Part shown: one piece after another, positions 37,380 to 49,128 of the stretch
Numbering within the stretch: the stretch's first letter is position 1
Layout of the letters: the number at the start of each line of letters is the position of its first letter
From: Salvator merianae
Lineage: Eukaryota > Chordata > Lepidosauria > Squamata > Teiidae
Length of the DNA: 64,000 nucleotides
Assembly (NCBI GenBank): GCA_003586115.2
Contig: QVOM02000053.1
Span: 3,276,392-3,340,391, forward strand
Direction of reading: 5' to 3'
Program-made: the position numbers and the translations under genes
Notes under the pieces: model-generated
The model's database searches: none
What the model saw: the letters and a program-made list of their open reading frames with translations, nothing else
What the model was told of the DNA's origin: nothing

Positions 37380-37600
37380 AAGAAGAAGACAATGACTAAG
37401 ATGATATGAAACCTGGAGGAGCGTCCCTTCGAGGAAAGGTTGCAACATCTGGGGCTTTAGAAAGGAGAGGAGTAGGAGGGAGCACGACAGAGATGTATAA
37501 AATTAAGCATGGTGTGGACACAGCAGATAGGGAGAGTTTTTTCTCTCTTCCCAAAACATCAGAACCAGGGGTCACCCAATGGAGCTAAATACTAGGCAAA
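37380..37600 (+). mobile_element. CR1-like LINE fragment (C-terminal part of the reverse transcriptase ORF)
   Basis: GAGGAAAGGTTGCAACATCT is followed by words decoding to MYKIKHGV and then ESFFSLPKTSEPGVTQWS. This is the conserved C-terminal region of CR1-type ORF2, parallel to the copy at 58660-58984. It has no intact reading frame. Confidence 0.6.
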
Positions 37601-38114
37601 TGAACATAGCACCAAGATTGCTGCAGTTAGGGCACAAGCGATCAAGAAAGAGTGGCATGGCTGGAGACTCCCAGGAAATGAAGCAATCAGAGGAAGTAAT
37701 TCCCACAGCGTGTCCTCAAAATTCCATACTTACCCACAGACCCCCAGAGGTTTAGACTTTCAAACTTGGCTAAGGGGTTGGACTATAAGCAGAAATATAG
37801 GTTCAAACCCCCATATGACTATGAAGTTCCCTGGTGGTTCTCAGAACATCCACCGCCTAACGTAGCTCACAGAGAGGAAGACACTGAAGAAGAAAATGAT
37901 GTCCACTGTTTTGACCTTCCTGGTGTAAAGATGGAAGAGAAGTGTAAAGATCCATCGGAACCATCACAACTGGGGCAGTGTGTGTCCCAAAAGCCAAACA
38001 GGCCTTAAGAATACTGGGTAATAAATGGTCAACTCTGGTGCAAAATCATGCCGCAGGATCTGGACTTGAGCTGGCTGACAGATACTAAGTTCAAAAGCTA
38101 TGACAGGATCTAAA

Positions 38115-38298
38115 GTCGGAATGTGCCTGAACTGAAATTTAGTGGTCTGGCTCAAATCAAACCAATTATCCTTCCTTCAAGTTTGGTTTGAACCATTTTC
38201 ACCCGAACAACGGGGTGGTTCGGTTCGCCTACAACTCATGCAAAAAAAACCTGTTCACTGCGAACCACGAACTGACCAAACCAGTTTAACACATCACT
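38115..38298 (+). mobile_element. hAT-like MITE remnant with target-site duplication (184 bp)
   Basis: It is flanked by GATCTAAA and GATCTAAG, matching at 7 of 8. The ends GTCGGAATGTG and CACATCAC are imperfectly inverted. The interior has GGTTTG/GGTTCG words like 29192-29529. Confidence 0.5.
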
Positions 38299-39233
38299 GA
38301 TCTAAGCCCCTTGTTGACTGTTGCCAGAATGTGTGTTGCCTAATCCACGCAGAAGCTTCTCTTCATCTGATAGTGTGCCTGGTCTCTCATTTTTTTTCTT
38401 TTTCAGGCAGCCTGCTTAGTTTTCAGCCTGAGAACGTGTGCATGCATGTGCAAAGATCTCGCAATGCGATGACCTTTTAAAGCCAATCCAGCTGAATACT
38501 CACAGCCACACTGGCGTGGGCGGTAGAAGATGTGGTTGAAGATACTTTGGTGGAGGAGGAAACTAATGAAGCTCTGCAATTTCCTTGCCCACCAAGAGCA
38601 TGTGCAGGGAAATGGTTGCTCAGAGCCAGCTCATGTTTTCTTTCTAGAATCAGAGCTAGCGGAGCATCTGTGCAGTTCAGAGGGCAGACAACGAATGGGG
38701 AGCCAGTGACTCTTCAGGGATTCAGTTGCCATCAGGGCCAGCCAGTGCAAGTAAAGGCGGTAACATCTGGAAGGTCACAAGCCTACCGATCCTGAATTAG
38801 ACAGGAGCTTGGTTTGGACCGATCTTGGGCAAGGCGTCCTTATGCAGGGAAAGCTGCCCTCCATCCTCCACATCACCCATCCTCCTCAGCTGTTACTGCT
38901 ACTTAGATATTATTCCTTCCACCTGCTGTCTAGCGAAAGTGCTAACAGGCAGGCAGGCAAATGGTGGCAGCTGTTAGGGCTGCAATTTACTGCCACTGCC
39001 ATCATTCGCTGGCCCACCCCCTTGGGGTGAGCAGGAGAAGAAGCAAGGGGGAGAGAGCAGCACCATCAGCTCGGGGAGATTTGGGGGGGGCAGGTACCAT
39101 GTACCTTGGGAAATGCCTAGAATTGCTGCAGCCTCAGACAGTTAAGTTCCAGCGTCCATCACAGGGTCTGAGATGAATGTGGGTTTTATCTTTCCATCTT
39201 CTGGTTCTCTTCTCTCTAAAATGGATGGGAATA
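38299..39233. other. Intergenic DNA
   Basis: No gene recognised. It is moderately GC-rich; short plus-strand frames look incidental. Confidence 0.5.
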
Positions 39234-39930
39234 GGTGAACTCAACTCAGATGGCTATTAGGCCTACTACTGGGGGCAAGAATCTTTTAGAATCCTTTGTT
39301 CAAATCCAAGGCAAACTGTCCAGCAACACAATAATCCAAGTCTACGCCCCAACTCCTAATGCTGAAGAGGATGAAGTTGGCCAGTTCTATGAAGGCCTAC
39401 AACACTTCCTAGAAATAACACCCCAAAAGATGTCACTTTCACCATAGGAGATCGGAATGCTAAAGTAGGAAGTCAAAAGGTAACTGGAATAACAGCAAGT
39501 TTGGCTTTGGAGTACGGAATGAAGCAGTGCAGAAACTAATGGAGTTTTGCCAAGATAACCCATTGGTCATAGCAAACACTCTTTTCCAACAGCCTAAAAA
39601 CGACTCTACTGATGAACATCACCAGACGGTCAATACCAAAATCAGATTGATTATATACTTTTCAGCCAAAGATGGAGACGCTCTGTACAGTCAGTAAAAA
39701 CAAGACCTGGAGCTGACTGTGGTTCAAATCATGAGCTCCCTATTGCAAAATTCAGACTTAAATTGAAGAAAGTGGGGAAAACCACTAGACCATACAGATA
39801 CAGCCCAAAGAAAGTCCCTATGAATATGCAATGGAGGTGATGAATAGATTTAAGGAATTCGAACCAGTAGACAGAATATCTGAAGAACTATGAACAGAGG
39901 TTTGTCACACTGTACACCAGGCAGCAATAA
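39234..39930 (+). mobile_element. BovB (RTE) LINE endonuclease fragment
   Basis: In shifting frames it decodes IIQVYAPTPNAEEDEVGQFY, then IGDRNAKVGSQ (the GDxNA endonuclease motif), NQIDYILFS, and a C-terminal run with GSNHELPIAKFRLKLKK carrying the catalytic His. This is the apurinic-like endonuclease of BovB, an RTE LINE known for horizontal transfer and abundance in squamates. Frameshifts and stops make it a dead, truncated copy. Confidence 0.85.
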
Positions 39931-40099
39931 CAGGTAATAAATAATAATAAAAATGTTTGTCTGCACCCCTCTTCAGACCATCTTGGGTGCCACTGGTGGT
40001 TTGTGTACCATGTTTCAGGTTACCCTGGACTCGTGGGTCAGACTGAAACATAGAAGATCAGATCAAATTCCGTTTTGGCCATCAGACTCCCTGGACGGC

Positions 40100-40225
40100 C
40101 CAGGGTTGCCCCTTAGTCTAACCTGTATCACAAAGTTGCTCTGAGGATAGAAAGATGACTGTGCTTGTCATCTTGAGCTCCCTGGAGGAAAGGCAGAATA
40201 TAAACATGAAACAATACAATTAGGA
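40100..40225 (+). mobile_element. SINE/BovB-type 3' tail fragment
   Basis: TTGCTCTGAGGATAGAAAG, then GAGCTCCCTGGAGGAAAGGC and AGAATATAAACATG, resembles the 3' tail shared by BovB and Sauria-type SINEs. Confidence 0.5.
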
Positions 40226-40383
40226 AACTCTTGCAAATTGAACCTCTGGCACTAAAAAGTTTTCCAAGCATTAAATGATTATTTAAGAGCTATCTTAAAC
40301 ATACTGCAGTTCTTTATAGTGAGCCAGACCATTCATTTATCTATTGATTCTTCTTGAGTAGGAATGACCTCAGAAAGAAGACT

Positions 40384-40610
40384 CATAAGAACATAAGAGG
40401 AGCCCTGCTGGATCAGGCCACAGCCCATCTAGTCCAGCATCCCATCTCACACCGTGGCCCACCAATGGCTTCTGGGCATCTCAAACAGAAGGCAAAGGCA
40501 AAACCTTCACCTAATCTCGACTCCCTGCAAATGGCGCTCAGGGGCACCCTGCCTGTCTCTTGTTTAGAGGCATCCATCCGCTTTGTTGACTGTCTATTAA
40601 AATGAAACCT
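40384..40610 (-). mobile_element. CR1-like LINE 3' end (antisense)
   Basis: On the plus strand it reads CATAAGAACATAAGAGGAGC, CTGGATCAGGCCACAGCCCA and TCTAGTCCAGCATCC. It is the reverse complement of the 3' untranslated region at 59040-59197 and continues through GACTCCCTGCAAATG and CCTGCCTGTCTCT. Confidence 0.6.
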
Positions 40611-41663
40611 TTCTATATTCAGCATTCTGGATAAAATTCCTCTCCCTCCAGCAATGGTGCCATAGCCAAACATATTCCCTTATGAAACACATCCATTGTA
40701 GAGAATATCAGGAGCTCAGGGTTAGAGTTTTGCATTCAGCCCGATTTGCGCTGATCATACAACCTAGCCTGGTGGTAAAATGTCTGCAGAAAGAAGATTC
40801 AGCTTTGCAAACTCCTCCAGTGCAAGAAGTGCTTTCGGAGTCTCCTTAAAGAACTCACTCCTGATCAAGCCTTGGGTTCTTAACACTTTGCTTTTCCTTC
40901 AGTCTGGCATTTGGTTGTTTTGTTTCGTGTTTTTCTGTTTCATTTAAATATGTTTTATGTTTCTGATTGTTTGTTCGCCGCCCTGAGAGCCTAGTAATAA
41001 GACAGTATATAAAGTTCAAATGAACTGAAGTGAACAGAACTAAACGGAATGAGATGAAACTAACGTAAACTAAAACTAAACACAACACAACACATCCACT
41101 GTTCTCGTCCTCCTGTTCCGTATTTGAAGACACATTTCTGATTGCTGCCCACTGCCTCATGTGGAGACTACACTGCTCTTTTCTCGTGGACTCCGGCCGG
41201 CTTCCATCCATGGAGACCACACTATCATACGAGCTTCCATGGAGGTCCCATTATGTTCTCTGGCAGAAGCTCAGTGCGAACGCTCGGGCAACATACAGAG
41301 CCAGCCCTGAACAAACAAACGGCCGTTCCATGATGAACGTGAACTGTGTGGGCGAGCTGTTCTCATTCTTGTCCTCCACTAGATTTGGGATGAAGACTTC
41401 ACAACCTGGGCCAATGGGCACAAACGCAGAGGCAACCTCAGCGAGATAAAGGGCCTTGTTTTGTTGACATCAACAGGATGAGGTTAGATTTTCTGCTGCG
41501 TGACAACGATGCGAGGCATTTTGCAAAAGCTCTCTTTCATCTCAACTTGCTTACACATCATTTGGTTAAGGTTTGCTTTCAGGGGTGGGGAAAGGGGAAG
41601 CACAAAATGTTCTTTTGAAAAACCTATATAGAGAGTGATATTTTTATGTCTATATATAACTAT

Positions 41664-41695
<32 letters not shown>

Positions 41696-43217
41696 CACAC
41701 ACACTTTTTTGGCCTCAGGGCTGGTTCTCTTTTTTGCTTCCGTTAAAAATGTGAACAGGTGTGAAGGTCTCATACAGCAACAGATGGCAACCTACACCCT
41801 TCCCCAGTGTTTCTGGTTGCCAAAAAACAGAGCTCAGAGACTGGGCTTTTCGCACTTGACCACAGAGCAAACCAGAAACCAGGCAGCTTTGAAATGTACT
41901 CTGAAACGACTAGCCTCAGAGATTAAGCAAAGGGGCACAAACGTGGTACTGCCCGCACAAGATGAAAGATAAGGAAACGACCGGATCAGGGCAATGTGAC
42001 ACCTCCCCAAAACGCTGTTGGCCATGTCAAAAAAAGACCCTTGCAGTTCATAGCGTTTGTGGCTCGGAAGAGTTCTTTGCTTTCTGCACCAAGGGTCTGA
42101 AATCCTCTACACCTGGGAAAGTCTGGAGTGCTTTAGAACGTTGTCTGGGGACAACCCTTCAAGGGAACATCAGCGAAACATACCAGATGGGGAAACTGGT
42201 TCCCTCTGACTTTTCTTTTATGACATGCAGAGGCAGGAGGCTGTCAAGCACTAAAGATATGCTCAAAATGATGGCAAAGGTGACAGACGTATCTGCAGCA
42301 GATGAGAAAGCAGTTGTTCTTGCTTATCAGATTTTTGGGGGGCAATGGGAAACCCAGGCTTAATCAGGTAAAAAGAGAATGATTTGGTGAAAATAACATG
42401 ATGAGGAAAATGTTGGAAAAAATATGCACACAAATGACTTCCAAAGCCTAACCGAACAGCTCCATTTCTGGAGGTAGTCTAATGCCATCTCTTCACACCA
42501 CACGCTACTGCTGTACTGGGCCTCCTTTGCAGCCTTGGCAAACAGCATGACGTCTCCATTGTTGTTGGTGAGGCCATGTTGTCTACTTTCTGTGCCTGTG
42601 TAAGGAGGGTGTCCTCAGCTTTCATGCACAGGTGCACCACATCCTTGCATGTGCGCACCATGTTTCACCACAGCGAGGGCTTGATTCAGTACCCAAGGAG
42701 CAATCTCAGGGTCACTCCTTGCACACTGATAATTTTGCACCTTTGAAGGGCACTGAAGTCCCTCTATGCACCCTTATGCCCCTTCAGCAAGCTGTGTAGT
42801 GGATATGGGCTGACTTGGGTGCCCCTTAAAGGCCTATTGAATGCTGCATGGAGACATGGCCTAAGATGCTTCTTCAGTTTTGGAATACAGTCAGTTTTGG
42901 TTCCACATAAATTGAACGCATAGTCTAAGGGTGTGTTCAGACATGATTTTGGGGGCATCTCCAGGGCAAATTTGAGACTCAAGGGACAGACAGAACATTA
43001 TTTAAAATATCAGTTATTGCATCCCCAAACCTCTGATTATCTACCCTTTCCACAGACAGGAAATAATAACTCTTTGGATGACTCACTGCTTCGGGTGGGT
43101 CCCCTTAGCCAATAGCAGCCTGGAAATGGTTGTTACTGCCGGCCAGCAAATCAGGAACTCTCAGGCTGGTGATGGCCAATCGGTGGTGAGCACAGAAGGA
43201 AGAGGCAAAGGATGAGA
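40611..43217. other. Intergenic DNA
   Basis: No gene recognised. It has a (CA)n tract at about 41676-41703 and a repeat-tail-like CCGCCCTGAGAGCC near 40980. The 133-codon plus-strand frame at 41962-42363 has no family resemblance. Confidence 0.5.
41676..41703. repeat. (CA)n microsatellite
   Basis: A run of CA dinucleotides with one interruption. Confidence 0.9.
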
Positions 43218-43367
43218 TCACACAGGGCGGTTTTTAGCTGCTAAGTCTGATAGATAGATAGATAGATAGATAGATATAGATAGAAATAGATAGATATAGA
43301 TAGATTTTACGCATCTACAGAAGGGGTGATCTTATGCAAATAGGCACCCAAAATAAGCCCTGTGTGA
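43218..43367. mobile_element. Short MITE containing a GATA microsatellite
   Basis: Left end TCACACAGGGC and right end GCCCTGTGTGA are a perfect 11 bp inverted pair, 150 bp apart overall. The interior is occupied by an imperfect (GATA)n at about 43249-43303. Confidence 0.5.
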
Positions 43368-43486
43368 CAGCACCATAAAAGTCAAAGTGAATAATTCTCT
43401 GTTTAGCATGGGTAGTTAACGAAACCCTCCAAGCCAATATTTCTGTCCCCCACAAAAGACCACTGGTTTTGAGACTGAGATCGTTC

Positions 43487-43735
43487 ACATGCCAGTCTGC
43501 CCCTCCCCCCTCTTATGAACATTCTAGGCTAGAAAAAGAAGATTAGAGATAAGATGAGAACATGAGGGCCACATGCTACTTTCTTTTGTGCTAAGTGTGA
43601 ACAGAGATGGCTCGGAAACGATATGCAAGGTTGTTCACTGCCCCCCCATGAACATTCTAGGGTAGATAAGGTGCATTAGAGATGGGATCAAAATCTCTAA
43701 CATCTCTAAGGTGATTTTTTTTTTGCTATGTGTGA
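43487..43735 (+). repeat. Family Z repeat, two adjacent copies
   Basis: Copy 1 (43487-43612) and copy 2 (43633-43735) share GTTCAC, ATGAACATTCTAGG, ATTAGAGAT and a CTAnGTGTGAAC end. A third, inverted copy lies near 44620-44705. Confidence 0.5.
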
Positions 43736-44569
43736 ACACAACCTCGGTCAACAATATTGACTCAGCCATACCGAGCTATCAGACCTTGATTTGCAAGGCG
43801 ATTCAAATGCACAATTGCCCAATTAAATGGGCAATAAACTGCAATGGCCCAGGCCACAGTGCCGCTTAAATTAGAGCTACGGTAATACAGGTAGCGTTTC
43901 TATCAGTGAGGATCTTTCCTGGACAATTAAAAAAATAAAGGCAGATGACTTTGAAAGAGCACCCCCCCCCCCCAAGCTGATACTTTGGAACCAGTTTCCT
44001 TGCTTTATCCTGGTCCCTAATATTTTAAGGGGTTTTCTGAGAAGGGCTTGCTCTTACCTTACGATCGCAATCTATAATGGAGCAATCCTCACAACACCCA
44101 TCTCCTATTTTGAATGTTGTTTCTGCCTTGGTCTACCCTCTCCAAAGACTCAAGAAAACATTCATAAAAACCTTGACTTGAGGCAAAGGAAATGATTATT
44201 AGTTTCCTCTTTTTGCTAGTGAACAACTATTTATCTGCTTTCTCAACCATTTCCTGAAGTTAACTGCTTATAGGCCAGGCTAGGGGCAACTGTATGAAAA
44301 CAAAAATCCAGGATGGCGATTTCACACACTTCATTGGTTGTCATCATTCAATTAACCAGTCAAGGGTATTTGTGGCATCCAAAGCTTTGCAGCACTGAAG
44401 GGGTTTGACCAGAAAACAACAGGGCATTGCCAGAACCAAGCTAAAGAAATCTGTTTACTTTACCATCATCCATGTTCCTTACATGAGCTTGTCTCATTTA
44501 ATCCTCATCATAAGCTAGCGAGATAAGCTTGAGGGAACAAATTGATCAGCTGAAGGTCATTTGTGGAGG

Positions 44570-44705
44570 TCTTACACTACATTAACATGTAGCAAAAGAA
44601 GCAATGCAAAAGCGCTTTAGACAGTAGTGAGTAGCCTCTGTGTTCTCATCCCAACTCTGAACCACTTTTTCTAGCCTAGAATGTTCTTGGGAGGAGCCTT
44701 CCAGG
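44570..44705 (-). repeat. Family Z repeat, inverted copy
   Basis: The reverse complement reads GAACATTCTAGGCTAGAAAA, then GGGATGAGAACA and GCTTCTTTTGCTA, matching 43510-43610. Confidence 0.5.
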
Positions 44706-45398
44706 GAGAGGTTGGAGCTATACTGGTTTTTAAAATTTGTTTTAATGCTACTTTTAATTATATGTTTAATTGCATTGTTTTATATATTGTTTATTTTTTA
44801 TAATTTATTGAAAATAATATGAAAGCCACCAGAGAACTTTTGATTATTGGTTATTGGTTATAAAGCTGAAAGTCAATTCATTAGTTACTGTTTAATTGAT
44901 AGACCATACTGAAATAAAAAGATCATGTCCAATAGTATACCATAAAACATAAAATAAAAATACAGTTAGAATAGTAACTGAGAGAAAAATATATTAAAAC
45001 TGGTGCTTAAAGTTGTATTTCAGCATCACGCATGCCTTTCACTTCTGTTCAATCCAAGAGAGATGACGGAAAATTTAAGTGGCAAGTTTAGCCTGGATAA
45101 GGGAAAATGAATAAACAAAAACTAATTACAAGGTGCTCCTGACGGGGTGTCCTGCTAATCTGGGTAGAAAGAAATAACCTCTTTTGGAAGGCACAGCAAT
45201 GCCTCCAAAAGATCAAGTTTGGAGTGTACAGATTCTTACAGACCTGGCGTTGTTTCACTGGCACTTATGAATGTTTTTGCTTACCTGCATTTGATGTATC
45301 AGGACTCACTAATCTTTTGGAGTTTCTTTGGAATTCTAATTGCATGCCAGGAAAAATCTCAGGAGCACCTACAGCAATCTGAGATATCAAGTTGGCAG

Positions 45399-45769
45399 TA
45401 GGGATGTGTATGAATGAAATTTGCATTTTCGATTCACTATCAAAGCAAAAATCTGTATTTTCACTTCATCAGTGAATCACAATGTCAAAGGAAGGGAGGT
45501 TGCATTCGTTTTTACAGTTTTCACAATGTTTTTCACATTGAAAGTGCCCCTTTCATGGGTTAAAATACAGCAAAAACATGAATATTCAAGTGAATATTCT
45601 GTTTTCACAAAGCAAGAGGCTGATTCATTTTGATCAGACTCTGAAAATGTAAAAAAGGGCATTTTCAATTTGATTTGAATATTCACAAATGCAAAATATT
45701 TGATCGAATGTTCGAATGCAAAATATTCGATCAAATGTTCGAATGCAACACAAATTTTGCACATCTCTA
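45399..45769 (+). mobile_element. hAT-like MITE with perfect 8 bp target-site duplication (371 bp)
   Basis: It begins TAGGGATGTGTA and ends TTGCACATCTCTA. It is flanked on both sides by the identical 8-mer GTTGGCAG (45391-45398 and 45770-45777), diagnostic of hAT insertion. The body matches 26540-26885. There is no transposase. Confidence 0.85.
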
Positions 45770-46560
45770 GTTGGCAGTCTACGTGGTAATTTAACTATTA
45801 TTACACCCGAAGGATGTCTGACCTCAGTAAAGCTAGCTAGAACCCATCTGGGCTCCTGAGAGGTCTCCATGTTAGGCTGCCCTTAAGAAACACGTCAGAA
45901 TTTACAATAGGCTTTAAATAAGAAGAAAAAGATGAGACCATCTTGCATGCAGCACATATTAAAATAAACTCACCAATTACTTTTTTTCCCCCAGTTTGCT
46001 TCCAATCTTGCATTAAAGGGCTCGTGCTAAACTTTAACTGCCCTCTCAAACCCAAACAATTTGTCTATTTATTTACAATTTGTCTTGTTTATTTATTCAT
46101 TTAATGCCTCAACAGAAAAAAGTGCAACAGCAACCATAGCATTATAGATCCCTTTGGTCTCCACATTACGCAGTCTGCATCTTTACGGGCTATAGGAATC
46201 CTCAGCACTCGGCAGCTAGAAATCAGTGTCCTCACTGCAATTTCATGGGAACAACTGCCAGTGGAAGAATTAGGTGAAGGGAGCCTGCAAGAACAGTGAA
46301 TGGATTTAAGTAATCTAAGAGAGAGCTGGATTACAGCTGAAGATCTGTTCCAGTTTGCCAAATCATGTCAAGATCGTCTCCTTTCATTCCCACCCTTACC
46401 CTAATTTAGAAGAGGTCTGTGATTCAGCTCAAAATCCCTGTGATTGAAGCAATTAGGCATCGCTGAACACACCCTCATCCCCAACCAGAAATCCCCGCTG
46501 GTAGGTCTGTACTTAGTGTGTCATTCAATATCTGCGAATAAATAGATGAAGGCTGGTATC
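45770..46560. other. Intergenic DNA
   Basis: No gene recognised; incidental short frames only. Confidence 0.5.
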
Positions 46561-46564
46561 ATGG

Positions 46565-46745
46565 TCGACTCCTGTAAGGGCACCTCCACGAGGACTGGGG
46601 ATCTCTATGCAATTTCCCTGGCAGAGATACGGAAGTCGTTTGCCAATGCCAGCTTCCAAGGAGAGGCTGGGAATCGAACTGACAACCCTCTGCTTTCCAG
46701 GCAATTTGCTCTACCACTAAGCTACAGCTACAGCCACTCTCACTT
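46565..46745 (-). mobile_element. tRNA-derived SINE
   Basis: On the minus strand: TAGCTTAGTGGTAGAGC, CCTGGAAAGCAGAGGGTTGT, GTTCGATTCCCAGCCTCTCC, then TCCGTATCTCTGCCAGGGAA. It belongs to the same family as 24889-25140. Confidence 0.65.
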
Positions 46746-48478
46746 CTACTATTATTACCACCAAACATTTCTAACCTACCCTTCACCCAAAGGTCTCAGT
46801 TGGAGTCCTGTAACATTGCATGTGGTAGTCAAGAGATCTCTCTATCATACCACTATCGATCCTGGACCTCATCCTCTGCTGTGCATTTCGTACATTAGCA
46901 ATTTTGAATTGTAAGTATATGCAGTGCCCATAGGATAGTGCTACAAGGTTTTGTTTATACAGTTTCCTAACATTGGCTTTACAAATTGTTGCCAGGTACC
47001 TTATTTATTGGTCGTAAATGCAGTTGATATATTCTTCCTTCCCCATTTCTTCCTTCTTTCTGCATAGGATTTTCCGTGTGTTTGGGGGTCCCATAAACAC
47101 CAGGCAGGCTACACCTTGAGCATCCTTGCATTAGATGAGGTTCATGTTGCTCTGTTCATTACCACCAGCATTTCTGCATGGCCCATGGACATGTTTAGAT
47201 TCTGTTTATAACGTATTCACTTTTTAAAGAAGCTTCTGCAGACACTAAATATTCTCACACTTTAGCAGCAAGATATAACTATTTGGGGACTTAAAAAGCA
47301 AGCACTTGCAAAAAAGAAGAAGAAAAAAGCACCGCTATCTCCAGCCCAGCAATGCTGCTGTTATCATTTGGTACCTCCAAGATAACTTTATTTCCCTTTT
47401 TCTCCAGCTAATCAGCTGCGTACTTTGCACTCTGTGTTAGGCAGACGTGCACACAAACAAATAATTACCACCAGAGCTGCAAGAACATTTTTCAAACTCT
47501 ACTTTTCCCATATCATGAACGCTACGCCACGCTTTTAGTGACCGCCTAGAAGAAAAACCATTTTAAATAATAAAGCAGTTGAAAACCTAGGCTGCAAGTT
47601 ACACACTCAGCCCAGTCCTAATGATATTGGTTTTAAAAGGTGAACTTTTAGACTTGCTTCGTAATGATACCACAGGGTATAAGATGATAGAAGTAGAGAA
47701 ACACAGCTTTAGAACGCCAGCAAAAGAGGCACAAATGCTGTTGCCAGTTCTTGATTTCAGAATCAAGGGAAAGACCTAAGAATGATGTGAGAGCATCCTT
47801 ATAACAAAACGTCCCCACTATGTTTTATTGATCAAACAGCTTTTGAATGGACGTCATATAAACCCTGAGGTCACTGCTGCTAAAGGGAGGACTATTAATA
47901 GGCTAATCTGCTGGTGGTTGTTTAACTCCAGGATATGTGCTTGCCAACTGGTCTAAGCTTCCTGAAGAAACCCCATTCCACCTGGATCTCAGCCACTCAA
48001 CATGAGTATTTTTAAAAAAACAACTTCTTAACATGCAAAATGTGTTTTAAAAAATGGATGTATTTAAAAACTGTGTAGTAGAAATGAATCAAAAGTGGAG
48101 AAAACTGTGACAAAGAGCTTTTATGCCAGCGTAATAGGTTTACCCACCATACTTAGCTGCAAAGCAAGTTTACCATGAACAAGGGTCTAAGCTGAAAATG
48201 AATGGCTGAATCCTTGACATTTCACACCACCCCTAATTGCAGCCAGCAAAGCCACAGGCCTTTGCTCAACAGACTGTCCAAATCAGGGCTTATGCTTTGA
48301 TGGTTTCTGAAGAAAAAGAAGGCAACATTTGTGGTCCAGTTCCTCAACAAGGAAAAAGAACTGTCTCACTGCTCACTTTGTCCAAACAATAATCGCATGT
48401 CCGTGGTATTCTCTGCTTAAAAATCAAATCTCCTATTCATATAAAGGACAAAATTTATTAATACTGTTAAGTCTTTGC
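46746..48478. other. Intergenic DNA
   Basis: No gene recognised. A repeat-tail-like CCTTCACCCAAAGGTCTCAG lies near 46781. The rest is AT-rich. Confidence 0.5.
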
Positions 48479-48545
48479 TAGGGGTGTGCACAGAACAGGT
48501 TTGAGAACAAAACTCAAAATCCTTCAAAACGGGTCAAGTGTTCTA
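48479..48545 (+). mobile_element. hAT-like MITE, left-end fragment
   Basis: It starts TAGGGGTGTGCACAGAAC, the same terminus as 29192 and 45399. The right end is not found nearby. Confidence 0.4.
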
Positions 48546-48997
48546 TCAGCACATCCACCCTTTCTGCTGGAATACAGTCCATTTGAAAATGTTCTGGCCA
48601 TAGGAAATGATGGGAGAGAACTTTTCAACTAGCTTCTGAGTTCCTTGCTTCCCATAGATGATGGGGGAGAAAGTGGTCAGGAAGTCTGGATCTTTATCGT
48701 CCCCCCAAAAAATACCTTCATAGGAAACAAGAAAGCTTGGAGAAAGACTTTTAAGAGCACTTAAAAAATGCTGTTTGATTGTTTCACAGCACGTATGATA
48801 AGTGGCAGTCATTCTGGGAAGCAGGGTTGCAGCCTGGTTTTCAAATCTGTCAGGGTCACCCAACTGGGATGAGAGGCAGGGAGAGAGATGCATGCTACCT
48901 ACCACTCAGCTCAGAAAACAGCTGGTGGTTCAATCCTCAATCCACAACAGAGCATGTGAAATAGAATGTTAGCATGATGGTAGTGGTCAAAATAGGT

Positions 48998-49128
48998 CCT
49001 TTCTGCACTTATTCCAGATTATATCCCAAAATAGATGGATCCTGCCATAGTCTGCACCAGCCTGCGGGTGGGTGGCAGGTCCCTATTCCGAGGTATAATC
49101 CAGAATAAGGCCCCGTACTGAAAGGGCC
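48998..49128 (+). mobile_element. MITE family Y, complete copy
   Basis: Left end GGTCCTTTCTGCACTTATTC then CAGATTATAT, and right end ATAATCCAGAATAAGGCC then GTACTGAAAGGGCC, form an imperfect inverted repeat of about 30-40 bp. The right half recurs at 33370-33455. Confidence 0.55.

Noticed and set aside
43249..43303. Possible CRISPR-like or regulatory tandem array
   Set aside because: Simple (GATA)n microsatellite with no spacer structure.
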